This document shows positions 21,960-32,900 of a stretch of 64,000 nucleotides of DNA, piece by piece. The stretch covers positions 3,829,001-3,893,000 of the forward strand of contig CANXME010001258.1 in assembly GCA_948144175.1 (NCBI GenBank), read 5' to 3'. Position 1 is the first letter of the stretch. Each line of letters opens with the position of its first letter. The notes beneath the pieces are model-generated. The model saw only the letters and a program-made list of their open reading frames with translations. It was not told the DNA's origin and made no database searches. The position numbers were made by a program, and so were the translations under genes. This stretch comes from Closterium sp. NIES-65. Its lineage: Eukaryota; Streptophyta; Zygnematophyceae; Desmidiales; Closteriaceae.

Positions 21960-24900
21960 AGCCATCTCAGCAAGGTTTTGGTCCTATGGATGACTTACCT
22001 GCACCCTGCTGACAAGGGTCTCCATGTCAGACGCGTCGATGTAGACGCCGTTGGGAAGTTGAATGTGTTCGTGTTGCTGGCGTATGGGACACCATGGTCC
22101 ATGACAGCGATCTCGACCTCCTGCTTCACACGGGTGCACATCTCCTCGTACTGGATCCGATTGTACTCCCACTTGCCGCTCAACTTCCCATCGGGCGCAT
22201 TGTTAAGGATTGGCCACTCGAACTGTAGGAATATGGTGGGGATGAGGTGGGGATGTAGTGGAATAGATGAACAGACAAGGGTTAACACATGAAAACACTA
22301 GATGGCTCACCGCATACGTGGCATCAAACATAGGGTCATGTCCATAAACTCACTGCATATAAGATCCAGCCCAGCTGGCGGGTCTTAATCTTCTCGGTAT
22401 TGACCCCACGGCGCGCCAAAGCCAACTTGATGGACACCGAGAAGATGAGGCTGCCGAACGGGATGAGGAGCTCACGGTGCCAAGCTAGTCCCCTCTCCCC
22501 TGTAATGGGATTGTGTGGTGATAGAAAACAAAGGGATGAAAATTGCTGACTCTATGGTGAATAGGGGGCAACCGAAAGTGGAAAGGAGGAACGAAATCAT
22601 ACATATACATATGATTGCAACACACATAACAGCAACTACGGGATCAAAGGCTGCATACAAACTCACCATCCTTGTAACGCTCAATAAGTTCCTCATCCGT
22701 GTAGAACTCGAGTGGTGCAAGTAGATCTGCTGGTAACCTCTCGATGTAACACCTGTTCGCCTGTCGACCCAACGCCGTGAGCGCCACCTTTCTCATCCAG
22801 CCGTTGATACTAGTCCTAGTTGAAGACAGCTGGTAAAAAAAAACCCCTCTGGTGCTGGCAAAATTGTGCTGAAAGAGCACACGCAACGAGGCAAGAACCT
22901 GCGGGGACACAAACTCGCTAAACCCATGATCTAAGGCCTCCTCCGCAGATGGGTAGAACTGAATAATTGAGGCTTCAATGTTGAAGCAAAGATGTGTTGC
23001 AACACGCCTAGCAAGTTCCTGCAGAGTGGAGGGGGATGGGTGGCAGATATGCAAACAAGAGGTAAGGGTTTGCAAGTGGGGTTTAGTGTTGAGGGTAAGG
23101 TGGGCAGATAGTTGGAGCATGCGTCTAGGTTTAGGGAAAGCTTTAGCTCCCTAGATTTGGATGGGGGAGCAAGTGGGGTTTAGAGTTGAGGGTAGAAGGG
23201 ACAGACTGTTGGAGCATGAGTCAAGGTTTAGAAGCTCCATCTCCCAGTTCTTGGCTGGGTAAGCAAGAGAGGTTTAGGGTTGAGGAGAGAGGGGGCAGAT
23301 TGACAAAGCATAAGTCATGGTTTAGGGTCGATGGTAGTGGGTGCAGACAGTCAAAGAAGAAGTCATGGTTAGGTAAAGCCTCAACTCCCTATACCTGGAT
23401 GGGGAAGCAGGTGGGGTTTAAGGTTAAAGGTAGAGGGGCAGGCAGGTAGAGGGGAGTCAAGGTTTAGGTAAATCGTCACCTCACTAGACCTGGATGGGGA
23501 AGCAAGCGGGGTTTAGGGTTGAAGGGAGAGGGGCAGGCAGGCAGAAGGGAGTCAGGTTTTAGGTATTGCCTCACCCCCTGAGACCTGGATGGGGAAGCAA
23601 GTGGGGTTTAGGGTTGATGGTAGTGGGTGCAGACAGTCAAAGCATAAGTCATGGTTAGGTAAAGCCTCAACTCCCTATACCTGGATGGGGAAGCAGGTGG
23701 GTTTAAGGTTGAAGGGAGAGGGGCAGGCAGGCAGAGGGGAGTCAGGGTTTAGGTATTGCCTCACCCCCTTAGACCTGGACAGGGAAGCAAGTGGGGTTTC
23801 GGGTTGAGGGAAGAGGGGCAGGCAGGCAGAAGGGAGTCAGGGTTTAGGTATTGCCTCACTCCCTTAGACCTGGACAGGGAAGAAAGTGGGGTTTAGGGTT
23901 GAGGGTAGGAGGGATGGACTGGCACAGCGTGAGTCAGTGTTTAGGAAAAGCTTCAACTCCCTAGTTCTGGTTGGGGAAGCAATTGGGGTTTAGGATCGAG
24001 GGGTGAGGGTGCAGACTGGTCGAGTAGGAGTCTAGGAAACACATACGCAGTGTATCACAGGCAACGCACCTTGAAGTCGACTACGGCTTTGTAGACGATT
24101 TCGCGGTGGTTTGCCAGGGGACTATTGCCAGAGGGAAGGTCTTCCGACGAGCTGGTGCTCGGGCCAGAATGGGGAGGTGTTGTTGCAGGCGCTCCGATTG
24201 GGAGGGATTGGCCAGCACCCCGACCCATGGCCGACAACATTTCGGCAAACCTCGCCATCACGCGTCGCTCGAATTGGTCAAGGTCCGCGTTTGTTACACC
24301 ACCACGCTCCCGGCGGCGATCGCCGGATGCCGCCACAAACGGGGTTTTCTTGGCGGGTATGAGATCGAAACGCTTGGTGGCTAGGCTGAGAACCTTCACT
24401 GGTGGCGCAGCTCCGAAGTCCTTGGGTGCTGCTGGGAGGAACGTGACAGAAAGGATAGGAGGAACGTGACAGAAGGGATGGGAGTTGGGTGACGGGAGGG
24501 ATGGGAGATGGGTGACGGGAGGGATGGGAGGAAGGTAGACAGAAGGGATGGGCTGATTGGTTTACGGCAGGGATAGGACGAGAGCTGACGGTAGGGATGG
24601 GACTGCAGGGATGGGAGGATAGGGTACGGCAAGGATAGGGACAACAGGGATGGGACTACAGAGAAAAGATGGGACAGTGCCTTGGGACATCAACAAACAT
24701 GCCACAAATAGAAAGGCCACATAAGGGCAATAGCTCTAGTTCACTGAAACATGCACCTTAACGAGGCAACGTTCTCACCATCGGTTTTGGTGTTGCCCTT
24801 CTTAGCGGTCACTTTAGCCCCACCGCCCGCTTTAGCCTTTACCCCTCTTGCCCCAGCGCCTGCTGCCTTTGGAGTTGCCTTCGTTTTGCCCGCAACTTCA

Positions 24901-25955
24901 CCGGTGTTTCGCTTTTTTGATGCACCTCCAACCACCAAGGCGGACTCCTCCCGTTTCGTCTTTCCACGAGGGCTACTCTCTTTCGCCACCACTTTCTCCA
25001 CCACTTTCTCCTTACCCTTAGCCATGGCGACAGCATGTCTCCCTGGAGGTGGCTTAGCCGGAACCTTAGAGGGTCCTGAACGCGACTGTGCTTTCGCACC
25101 CTTTCCAGCGAGCTTCGAGCTAACAACAGGTTCCTGGATCTCATCAAGTGCCTTCAGCTTCCCAAGCAGCAAAGCTCGTTCCTCTGCCACAGCCTCATCC
25201 TCCACGGCATCACCTTCACTGTCATCCTGCTCTTCCAGCATCTCGTCAAAGCTTGTTTTTTTCGTGACCTCAGGCTTATGAGCATCCGCGCAGGCAGGCA
25301 TTTCCGCCGTACCGTTTTTCTCATTCCTCTCCACTGCCTCCTCCTCATCCCCCTGCTCATCGTCCGACTCTCCACCCTCCTCGTCCGACGGCTCGTCCCC
25401 GGACTCATCTTCCAACTCATTGCCGGACTCCCCACCCTCTTCATCCTCCGCCTCCCCATCTTCCTCTTCCTCCGCCTCTTCCTCCGCCTCTTCCTCCGCC
25501 TCTTCCTCCGCATTTTCCTCCTCATCTTCCTCCGCATCCTCCTCCGCCTCGTGTGGAGCCTCGTGCTCAGCCTCGTGCTCAGCCTCATCCTCACCCTCAT
25601 CCTCAGCCTCGGCCTCAGCCTCGTCCTCAGCCTCGGCCTTGTCTCCCGCCTTGCCGTTGGCCTCTGCCTCGTCCAAATTGTCGCCCTGTCGTTTGTTCCG
25701 CGCAGCTGTAACAGGTTCAGCGTCTTCTTCGGTAGCATCCGCACCTTCTGCGTACCACACTCTCACCTTTCGAGGGCGGTTGGACTTGCGAATATCGCCC
25801 CCAGGTGGGCCCTCACCGCTAGATGACCTGGATTTCGGCTGACCGACAGTTCCCTTTTTCTTCGTAGTCTGCTTGACCTTGCTGGGAGATCGTGCCGAGA
25901 CACCTTTGGCAGAGTTTTTCTTCCCAGACTTCGAGACCTGCAGTTTAGTCGACAT
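21960..25955 (-). CDS. Multi-exon gene of unknown function with an acidic, basic-flanked N-terminal half
   Basis: I do not recognise this protein. Exon 1 (25955 to 24779, starting MSTKLQVSKSGKK) encodes a Lys-rich N-terminus, then a long Glu/Asp/Ala low-complexity stretch (about 25690-25330) and a Lys/Ala-rich tail, suggesting a nuclear or chromatin-associated protein. It ends at a GT donor in phase 1. Exon 2 (about 24431 to 24070; PKDFGAAPPVKVLSLATKRF...) and exon 3 (23018 to 22667; ELARRVATHLCFNIE... to ...EELIERYKDG) join in matching phase. Further coding blocks lie at about 22499-22354 (IPFGSLIFSVSIKLALARRG) and 22222-22000 (FEWPILNNAPDGKLSGKWEY), but phases there do not resolve and the second block switches frame internally. 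The 3' end is not found. Introns carry minisatellites. The upstream ATG at 26075 is less likely because its extra residues look non-coding. Confidence 0.6.
23130..24035 (+). repeat. ~95-bp intronic minisatellite with telomere-like core
   Basis: About nine degenerate units of about 95 bp inside the intron between 24069 and 23019 of the minus-strand gene. Each unit has the order gacctggatggggaagcaag, then ggggtttagggttgagg, then gaggggcaggcaggcag, then gggagtcagggtttaggt. The ggtttaggg core repeats the plant telomere heptamer TTTAGGG once or twice per unit without forming a true telomeric run. Confidence 0.8.
24430..24665 (+). repeat. Degenerate gggatgggag / gacgggag intronic minisatellite
   Basis: Irregular repeats of agggatgggag with interspersed gtgacgg or gtgacag blocks, filling the first intron (24778 to about 24432) of the minus-strand gene. 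Confidence 0.6.
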
Positions 25956-26079
25956 TATGCAGACAGGGCCAGAGAAAATCGGGAAACGCTGGGAAACTCT
26001 AACGTAACAAAGTATATCGGTTTGCACTGTGGATTGGTAAGTGCTACTAGTGTCAAAACATGTCTTCGGAAACATTCAG

Positions 26080-27430
26080 GAGATGCAGAAATGAGCCATC
26101 ATTTAGGAACCGAAAACGTACAGCGTGTTCCGGTCGCGGTCACTTGACGGGTCGGGTACTCAGAGTTTGAAGCAGCCCGATTCGGGAACGGGCGCTTTCT
26201 ACGCGACCCACTTATAACGATTTGGTATGGACTTTCAGTCGGCGCGGCTTGACTCCCGGAAAGAAACTGGACGTGGGTGATACTAGGGAGGCCCTAAAAG
26301 CTACTATGTTCGCAGAGGGTAAGGCTGTACGTGGCGCTATGATACGTGCCATTCTGAGAGGCCGTCATAAACGGACGGAACAGGATATCGTGGAAGCGAG
26401 AGGTCGATTATGTTTGCATAGGAGAGTCGCGTGGGTCGCGGTTCGACCATGTCAGAGGTAAGTCGCTGGGAAAAGCGGGGGAAAAACTGTCTTGCGGTGC
26501 CGAAGGAAAGACGCCCTCGTGAAGGTGTTGGTCTTTAAGCGTCGTGACTGCTTGGCGAACGGTAGCAGAGGACCAGAGAGTCGTGAGAGATGATGGTGGC
26601 AGAGGAACTGCTAGGCGTGACCGTGGGCTGGGGTTCATGGCGGTTGATGATAATGTTGGTTTGATACAGTACAAAACGTCGACAGTGGCCAGCACCACAT
26701 GGCAGAATTGTGGTTTGCGTGGCAGCTTTGTGGTTTGTGCGGCAGGGCAGCTCTGTAGTTTTCATGGCAGCTTGATGGGTGCTTGGCAATGTGGCAGTAC
26801 AGTGCAGAACAGTAAAGTTCCGAACTGACCCTAGGAGTAGTGGTAGGAATTTCGCAACGGTCCACTGACCCTATCAAGGTAGAACTACTTCTCGTCACAT
26901 CCCGTCACTTAGCCTGCAATTGGCAATCGGCGCACCTGGAGATGACCCTTTGGTAAACCGAAAACCTGGAGATTCTGACAACCAGATGTCACAGGCCTCG
27001 ATACGACCAACAGACATACCCCCGTGCCCAGCGATCCAAAAATTGCAGCCAGAATCTGCTCTGATACTGATTCGGCTCTGCACAATGGCCACTAGCATTA
27101 TTTCAACGGGTTCTCTTAGACAGTTCGGGACCCATCCAAATTTGATAGTACACCTGATGTATTTGCATGCACAAGATCTAACATAACTGTGCACTTTTTT
27201 TATCTGTTGAATACTTGTGAGTTTTGATTGTAATTGACAGGGTTCCCAATATGCCAATCACGTCCCAACAGGTGATTCTCATCAAGGAGCAACCTTTCAT
27301 CCATTTACATGCTACATAGAGTCTTGCAAGTTGAAATGATACTGTGGAAGCTCTAGTGGCGAGGAATCTTGTTGTTGACTAGATTCAGTATAAAGCTTAA
27401 ACTCTTTAAGCATCCTAGTATTAAAGTTCC
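26080..27430. other. No gene recognised
   Basis: Between the start of the minus-strand gene and the satellite. A few frames of 60-120 residues exist, but none shows a domain, splice continuity or biased composition. It may contain the promoter of the minus-strand gene, but no motif can be defended. Confidence 0.4.
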
Positions 27431-27440
27431 TATTGGTATC

Positions 27441-29340
27441 AGGAGCCTCCCATCCCAAAATGGGCTTCGCCAGAGCACTTTTGGTTGGTCGTTTGACAAA
27501 CGTGCTAGCCTAAGGCTGATATGTACAAGTTCTGGGCAGGCCTATGGGGAAAAGCGTCGATTGATAGCATATACATTTTGGATTGGGCTGAGCTCCTAGG
27601 AGGATGTTACTAATATTATCAGGAGCCTCCCATCCCAAAATTGGCCTTGCCGGAGCACGTTTGGTTGGTCGTTCGACAAACGTGCTGCCTAAGGCTGCTC
27701 TGTACAAGTTCTGCGCAGGCCTGTGGGGAAATGCGTCGATTGATAGCGTAGGCATTTTGGATTGAGCTTATTCTTTGTGTGGTGGAGATAGTTAGTTCTA
27801 TGAACCTCCCATCTCAATCTCAGCTCCTGCGGAACATTCTAGAATGGTTGTTTGGAAGATGAGCTAGTTTAGCTGATTTTGCTGAGATTTCCGCTGCCTT
27901 ATGGGGCAAGGCATGACTACCTGCCCGCCACATATTGGATTGAGCTAATTATTTGTGTGTTGACTCTAGTTGGTGCTATGAACCTCCCATCCCATTCTCA
28001 GCTCCTGCAGAGCACCCTAGGTTGGTTGTTTGGAAAATAAGTTAGTTCAATGATTTCACTGCGTTTTCCGCTGCCTTTTGGGGCAAGGCACGATTACCTA
28101 CCGGCCAAATATTGGATTGACCTGATTCTTTGTGTGGTGACTCTAAGTAGTACTGTGGACCTTTCACCCCATTTTCAGCTGCTGTGGAACATTCTAGAAT
28201 GGTTGTTTGGAAGATGAGGTAGTATAGCTGAGATGGCTGCGATTTCCGCTGCCTTATGGGGCAAGGCATGATTATCTGCCAGCCACATATTGGATCGAGC
28301 TGATTCTTTGTGTGGTGAATCTAAGTAGTGTTGTGGACCGGTGTCCCCATTTTCAGCTCCTGCGGAGCACTCTAGGTTGGTTGTTTGGAAGATGAGCTAG
28401 TTTAGCTGATTTTGCAGCGATTTCCGCTGCCTTATAAGGGAAAGGCATGATTACCTACCCGCCAAATATTGGATTGACCTGATTCTTTGTGTGGTGACTC
28501 TAAGTAGTACTGTGGACCTTTCACCCCATTTTCAGCTGCTTCGGAACATTCTAGAATGGTTGTTTGGAAGATGAGCTAGTATAGCTGAGATGGCTGCGAT
28601 TTCTGCTGCCTTATGGGGCAAGGCATGATTATCTGCCGGCCACATATTGGATCGAGCTGATTCTTTGTGTGGTGACTCTAAGTAGTGTTGTGGACCGGTG
28701 TCCCCATTTTCAGCTCCTGCGGAGCACTCTAGGTTGGTTGTTTGGAAGATGAGCTAGTTTAGCTGATTTTGATGCGATTTCCGCTGCCTTATGGGGCAAG
28801 GCATGATTACCTGCGAGAGTTTATTGGATCGAGCTGATCCTTTGTGTGGTGACTCTAAGTAGTACTGTGGACCTTTCACCCCATTTTCAGCTGCTGCGGA
28901 ACATTCTAGAATGGTTGTTTGGAAGATGAGCTAGTTTAGTTGATTTTTATGCGATTTCCGCCGCCTTTTGGGGCAAGGCACGATTACCTGCCGGCCACAT
29001 ATTGGATTGAGCTGATTATTTGTGTGGTGACTCTAAGTAGTGCTGTGGACCTTCCATCCAATTTTCAGATCCTGCGGAGCACTCTAGGTTGGTTCTTTGG
29101 AAGATGAGCTAGTTTAGTTGATTTTTATGTGATTTCGCCGCCTTTAGGGGCAAGGCACGATTACCTACCAGCCAAAGATTGGATTGATCTTATTCTTTGT
29201 ATGGTGACTCTAATTAGTGCTGTGGACCTTCCATCCAATTTTCATCTACTCGGAGCACTCTAGGTTGGTTGTTTGGAAGATGACATAACACGCAGGACTG
29301 TACTGCGATTCAGGCCGTCATATGGGGCAAGGCCTGATTT
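27441..29340 (+). repeat. ~178-bp satellite, about 11 monomers, partly in alternating dimers
   Basis: Tandem monomers with starts near 27441, 27621, 27801, 27981, 28157 and onward (spacing 176-180 bp). Two monomer types alternate through the central part. Type A has gaacattctagaatggttg and type B has gcactctaggttggttg, giving a higher-order dimer of about 355 bp. The first two monomers are a diverged variant. The length is close to that of a nucleosome repeat and of many plant centromeric satellites. No coding content. Confidence 0.85.
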
Positions 29341-29914
29341 CCTATCCTAGACGATATTAGTCCAATAGTCAGTAGTCAGTAGGTTTGGTTAAATGAAACC
29401 ATGGTTACAAATTTCTTGATCGTAGGTTCAGTAAATATTTTTGTTCAATTCTATAAACGGCACATTTTGTTATGCATACGTCTTATCACTTATGTGCACA
29501 CCAGGGCTCGTATACAGTGTTGTGTCTAAAACGTGAATAGCATCGCATTTGACTTTCGAGAGTTTGAAGTCGTGGTATGAGGCACAGGGAATCAGGCACT
29601 GCATGCACACACCAACCCTATCCTGAAGGCTGCAAACCTAATTTCATCAAGGTTCCTGATCCGCCTCATCGTGATTCGTGTATTGCATCTCATATCGTGC
29701 CCCCAGGTCGCGCCGTCAGCGACTCGTCGTAATCACATGGCTGTCGCGCCTCTAGCTAGCTCGCACTGTAGCGTTATTTCCCGTCACGATGTCCATCCGC
29801 TACCTTATACTGAATGGCCTTCTCGCTATTCATCGACTCTTTGTAGCGGGTGCGTATTCAAACGCCACGGCGATATGCAGAGGCAAAGGAACGACGGACT
29901 AATGTCGCGCTACC
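29341..29914. other. No gene recognised; upstream flank of the transposase gene
   Basis: Mixed-composition sequence between the satellite and the transposase start codon. No terminal inverted repeat of the element could be identified by eye. If the element is complete on its left, its end should lie here. Confidence 0.35.
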
Positions 29915-32900
29915 ATGGATCGTTCTAGTCCTGTTCGGTGTGCACACTGTGAACGAGAGTTTCCAGACTATTTCGCGCTAGGAAGGCACCGGGCTGGCAA
30001 CACACCCTGCAACCCCAACTATGCAGAGCATCGCGCAGGCAGTGTTCCTAGGCGCCCTAACATAGCCTACATTGTGCCTGCATCGCTCCCGCGCTTCGTC
30101 AGACATGGCAGTTCCGCGCCTCAAGATGCAACTCAGGAGACACTGCCAGCCTCGTCTAGTGGCGTGGGCTGTGAGAGTCGTGTTGATCCTGAGGGATCTT
30201 CTCCACATCCCTCAACGCCCCAGTCATCCAGCCAAGGGACGGAGCAGCCCCCAACCACATGTCCAGATAATCCTGGATCCGACCCCGCTGCCAGGCCTTC
30301 GTTTCCCGATGGCAGCGACATCCATCCCGCTTTGATACACCTGTTAGAGCAACTCGATTCGCTGAATGGCGGCATGGGCTTATCCAACATGGATACTAAC
30401 AAGGTGCTGCAGCTAATTATCCATCCAGAGTTGGCCCCGCTGCTGGTAGAGGGGAATGCCCGTAGCTTCCGGGATGTGGAGAGGGTGCAGAAGGAATATC
30501 TAGCTGACACGGGACGTGGATTCGAGTTGACCACATTTTATGTGGAGGGCTTTCCACCGCAAGTGATGCTTCACCGCGATCCACTGAGGGTGAGTTTGAT
30601 GACGTAGTTTCGGGTACCCGGGATGAAACTGAAGGGCATTGGCTTGACAGTTTGTCCTGGCGGCATCATGCGTCACTCTCGTACTGTGTAGGGTGCTAAC
30701 CGGCTTGTGTACGTGCTGTATATGATATTGCAGGCCCTGGCGGATATGTTTCGGCACAAGCACAATGCGCCTGGCTTCAGAATGGGACCGAGGAGAGACA
30801 AGGACACCGAGGGTGGGCATCGGGCATATTCCACTGCAGAAACTGGCACATGGTGGCAAGAAGCACAGGTGAGTGCTATTGATAGCTATTTGCAGTTGCG
30901 AGAGATGGTGAGTGATGAGAGGGGAGGTGCAGAGATTGTGAGTGATGGGACGGGAGGTGCAGAGATTGTGAGTGCAAGGTGATGGGTAGTTTACACTCCC
31001 CTCACATCACTCGCACCTTGCATATGTTCCAAACCTACCACTCACCATGCATGGTCCCGGCTTTCAGCTGGTGTGCCCTTTTTGAGTCAGCAATGTTTAC
31101 CGCCCAGAGACATTGCCTTTCCCCTTGACCCAATCCATCCATTCTTTGCGTTATGTGCAGGAATTCATTGGCATGGACAAGATTGTTGCGGCGCTGATAC
31201 TATACAGTGATGTCACGCACTTGAGCAACAACGGAAGGAAGAAGGCGCACCCGGTCATGATGACACTGGGGAATATTGCATTCCCAAAACGCTGGGGGCG
31301 GCCTGGGCACTCCCTGCTGGAGCTGTTACCCATCCCACCCTCGAATATGCCGTCGCACTTGAAGGTGGAGCTCTACAACGCGTGTATTGCTAAGCTACTT
31401 GAGCCACTTCTCCGCCTTAAAGACAAGTGAGTGGTGCAAATGCTGGTGTTTATTGAAACTTTATCTATTTGGTGAGTCATGCCCCATAAAAGGAGTGCGG
31501 CACTTGGAAGTAATGAATATTGTTAACCTGCATGTGTTTTCACCCTGTGTCATGGCTGCCCGAAAACTGTGCAGTGGTGTCATGCTGCTAGACTCAGAAG
31601 GCATCGAGCGATGGGTCGTTCCTTTGCTTTACGCTTGGGCTTGTGACTATCCCGAGTCCGGGAAACTGACATGCACCAAATCTGGCCAGGGCTGCATAAA
31701 GCCGTGCAGCCTCGGCTATGTCGACAGGGTACGTCAACATGTACACTCTGGGTGGGGATGTGCTAGGATGGGAGGTGCTGGGATGGCGATGGTGAGTGAT
31801 AGTATGGTGAGTGATGGGATGGTGAGTGCTGGGAGGGTGAGTGCTGGGACGGTGAGTGCTCGTATGTTGAGTGATAGTATGGTGAGTGATGGGATGGTTA
31901 GGGCTGGTATGCTGAGTGCTAGGATGGTGAGGGATGGGAGGGTTAGTGCTGGGATGGTGAGTGCCCAGATGGTGAGTGCTGGGATGGTGAGTGCTGGGAT
32001 GGTTAGTGCTGGGATGGTGAGTGCTGGGATGGTGAGTGATGGGATGGTTAGTGCTCGGATGCTGAGTGCTGGGATGGTGAGTGATGGGATGGTTAGTGCT
32101 GGGACGGTGAGTGCTGGGATGGTTAGTGCTGGGATGGTGAGTGCTGGGGTGGTTAGTGCTGGGATGGTGAGTGCTGGGATGGTGAGTGCTGGGAGGGTGA
32201 GTGCTGGGATGGTGAGTGATGGGATGGTTAGTGCTGGGATGGTGAGTGCTGGCATGGTGAATGCTGGGATGGTGAGTGATGGGATGGTGAGTGCTGGGAT
32301 GGTGAGTGCTGGGATGGTGAGTGCTGGGAGGGTGAGTGCTGGGATGGTGAGTGATGGGATGGTGAGTGCTGGGATGGTGAGTGCTGGGACGGTGAGTGCT
32401 CGTATGTTGAGTGATAGTATGGTGAGTGATGGGATGGTTAGGGCTGGTATGCTGAGTGCTAGGATGGTGAGGGATGGGAGGGTTAGTGCTGGGATGGTGA
32501 GTGCCCAGATGGTGAGTGCTGGGATGGTGAGTGCTGGGATGGTTAGTGCTGGGATGGTGAGTGCTGGGATGGTGAGTGATGGGATGGTTAGTGCTCGGAT
32601 GCTGAGTGCTGGGATGGTGAGTGATGGGATGGTTAGTGCTGGGACGGTGAGTGCTGGGATGGTTAGTGCTGGGATGGTGAGTGCTGGGGTGGTTAGTGCT
32701 GGGATGGTGAGTGCTGGGATGGTGAGTGCTGGGAGGGTGAGTGCTGGGATGGTGAGTGATGGGATGGTTAGTGCTGGGATGGTGAGTGCTGGCATGGTGA
32801 ATGCTGGGATGGTGAGTGATGGGATGGTGAGTGCTGGGATGGTGAGTGCTGGGATGGTGAGTGCTGGGAGGGTGAGTGCTGGGATGGTGAGTGATGGGAT

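Noticed and set aside
25154-25842. Arg/Met-rich and Ser-rich frames over the acidic exon
   Set aside because: Alternative-frame shadows of the Glu/Asp low-complexity codons of the minus-strand exon.
26222-26461. A 79-residue plus-strand frame
   Set aside because: No domain, no splice continuity and no neighbouring support. This is indistinguishable from chance.
30869-31160. Intron 2 as a separate gene start
   Set aside because: Exons 2 and 3 join in phase 0 with a clean donor and acceptor, and the frame within the intron has no family similarity.
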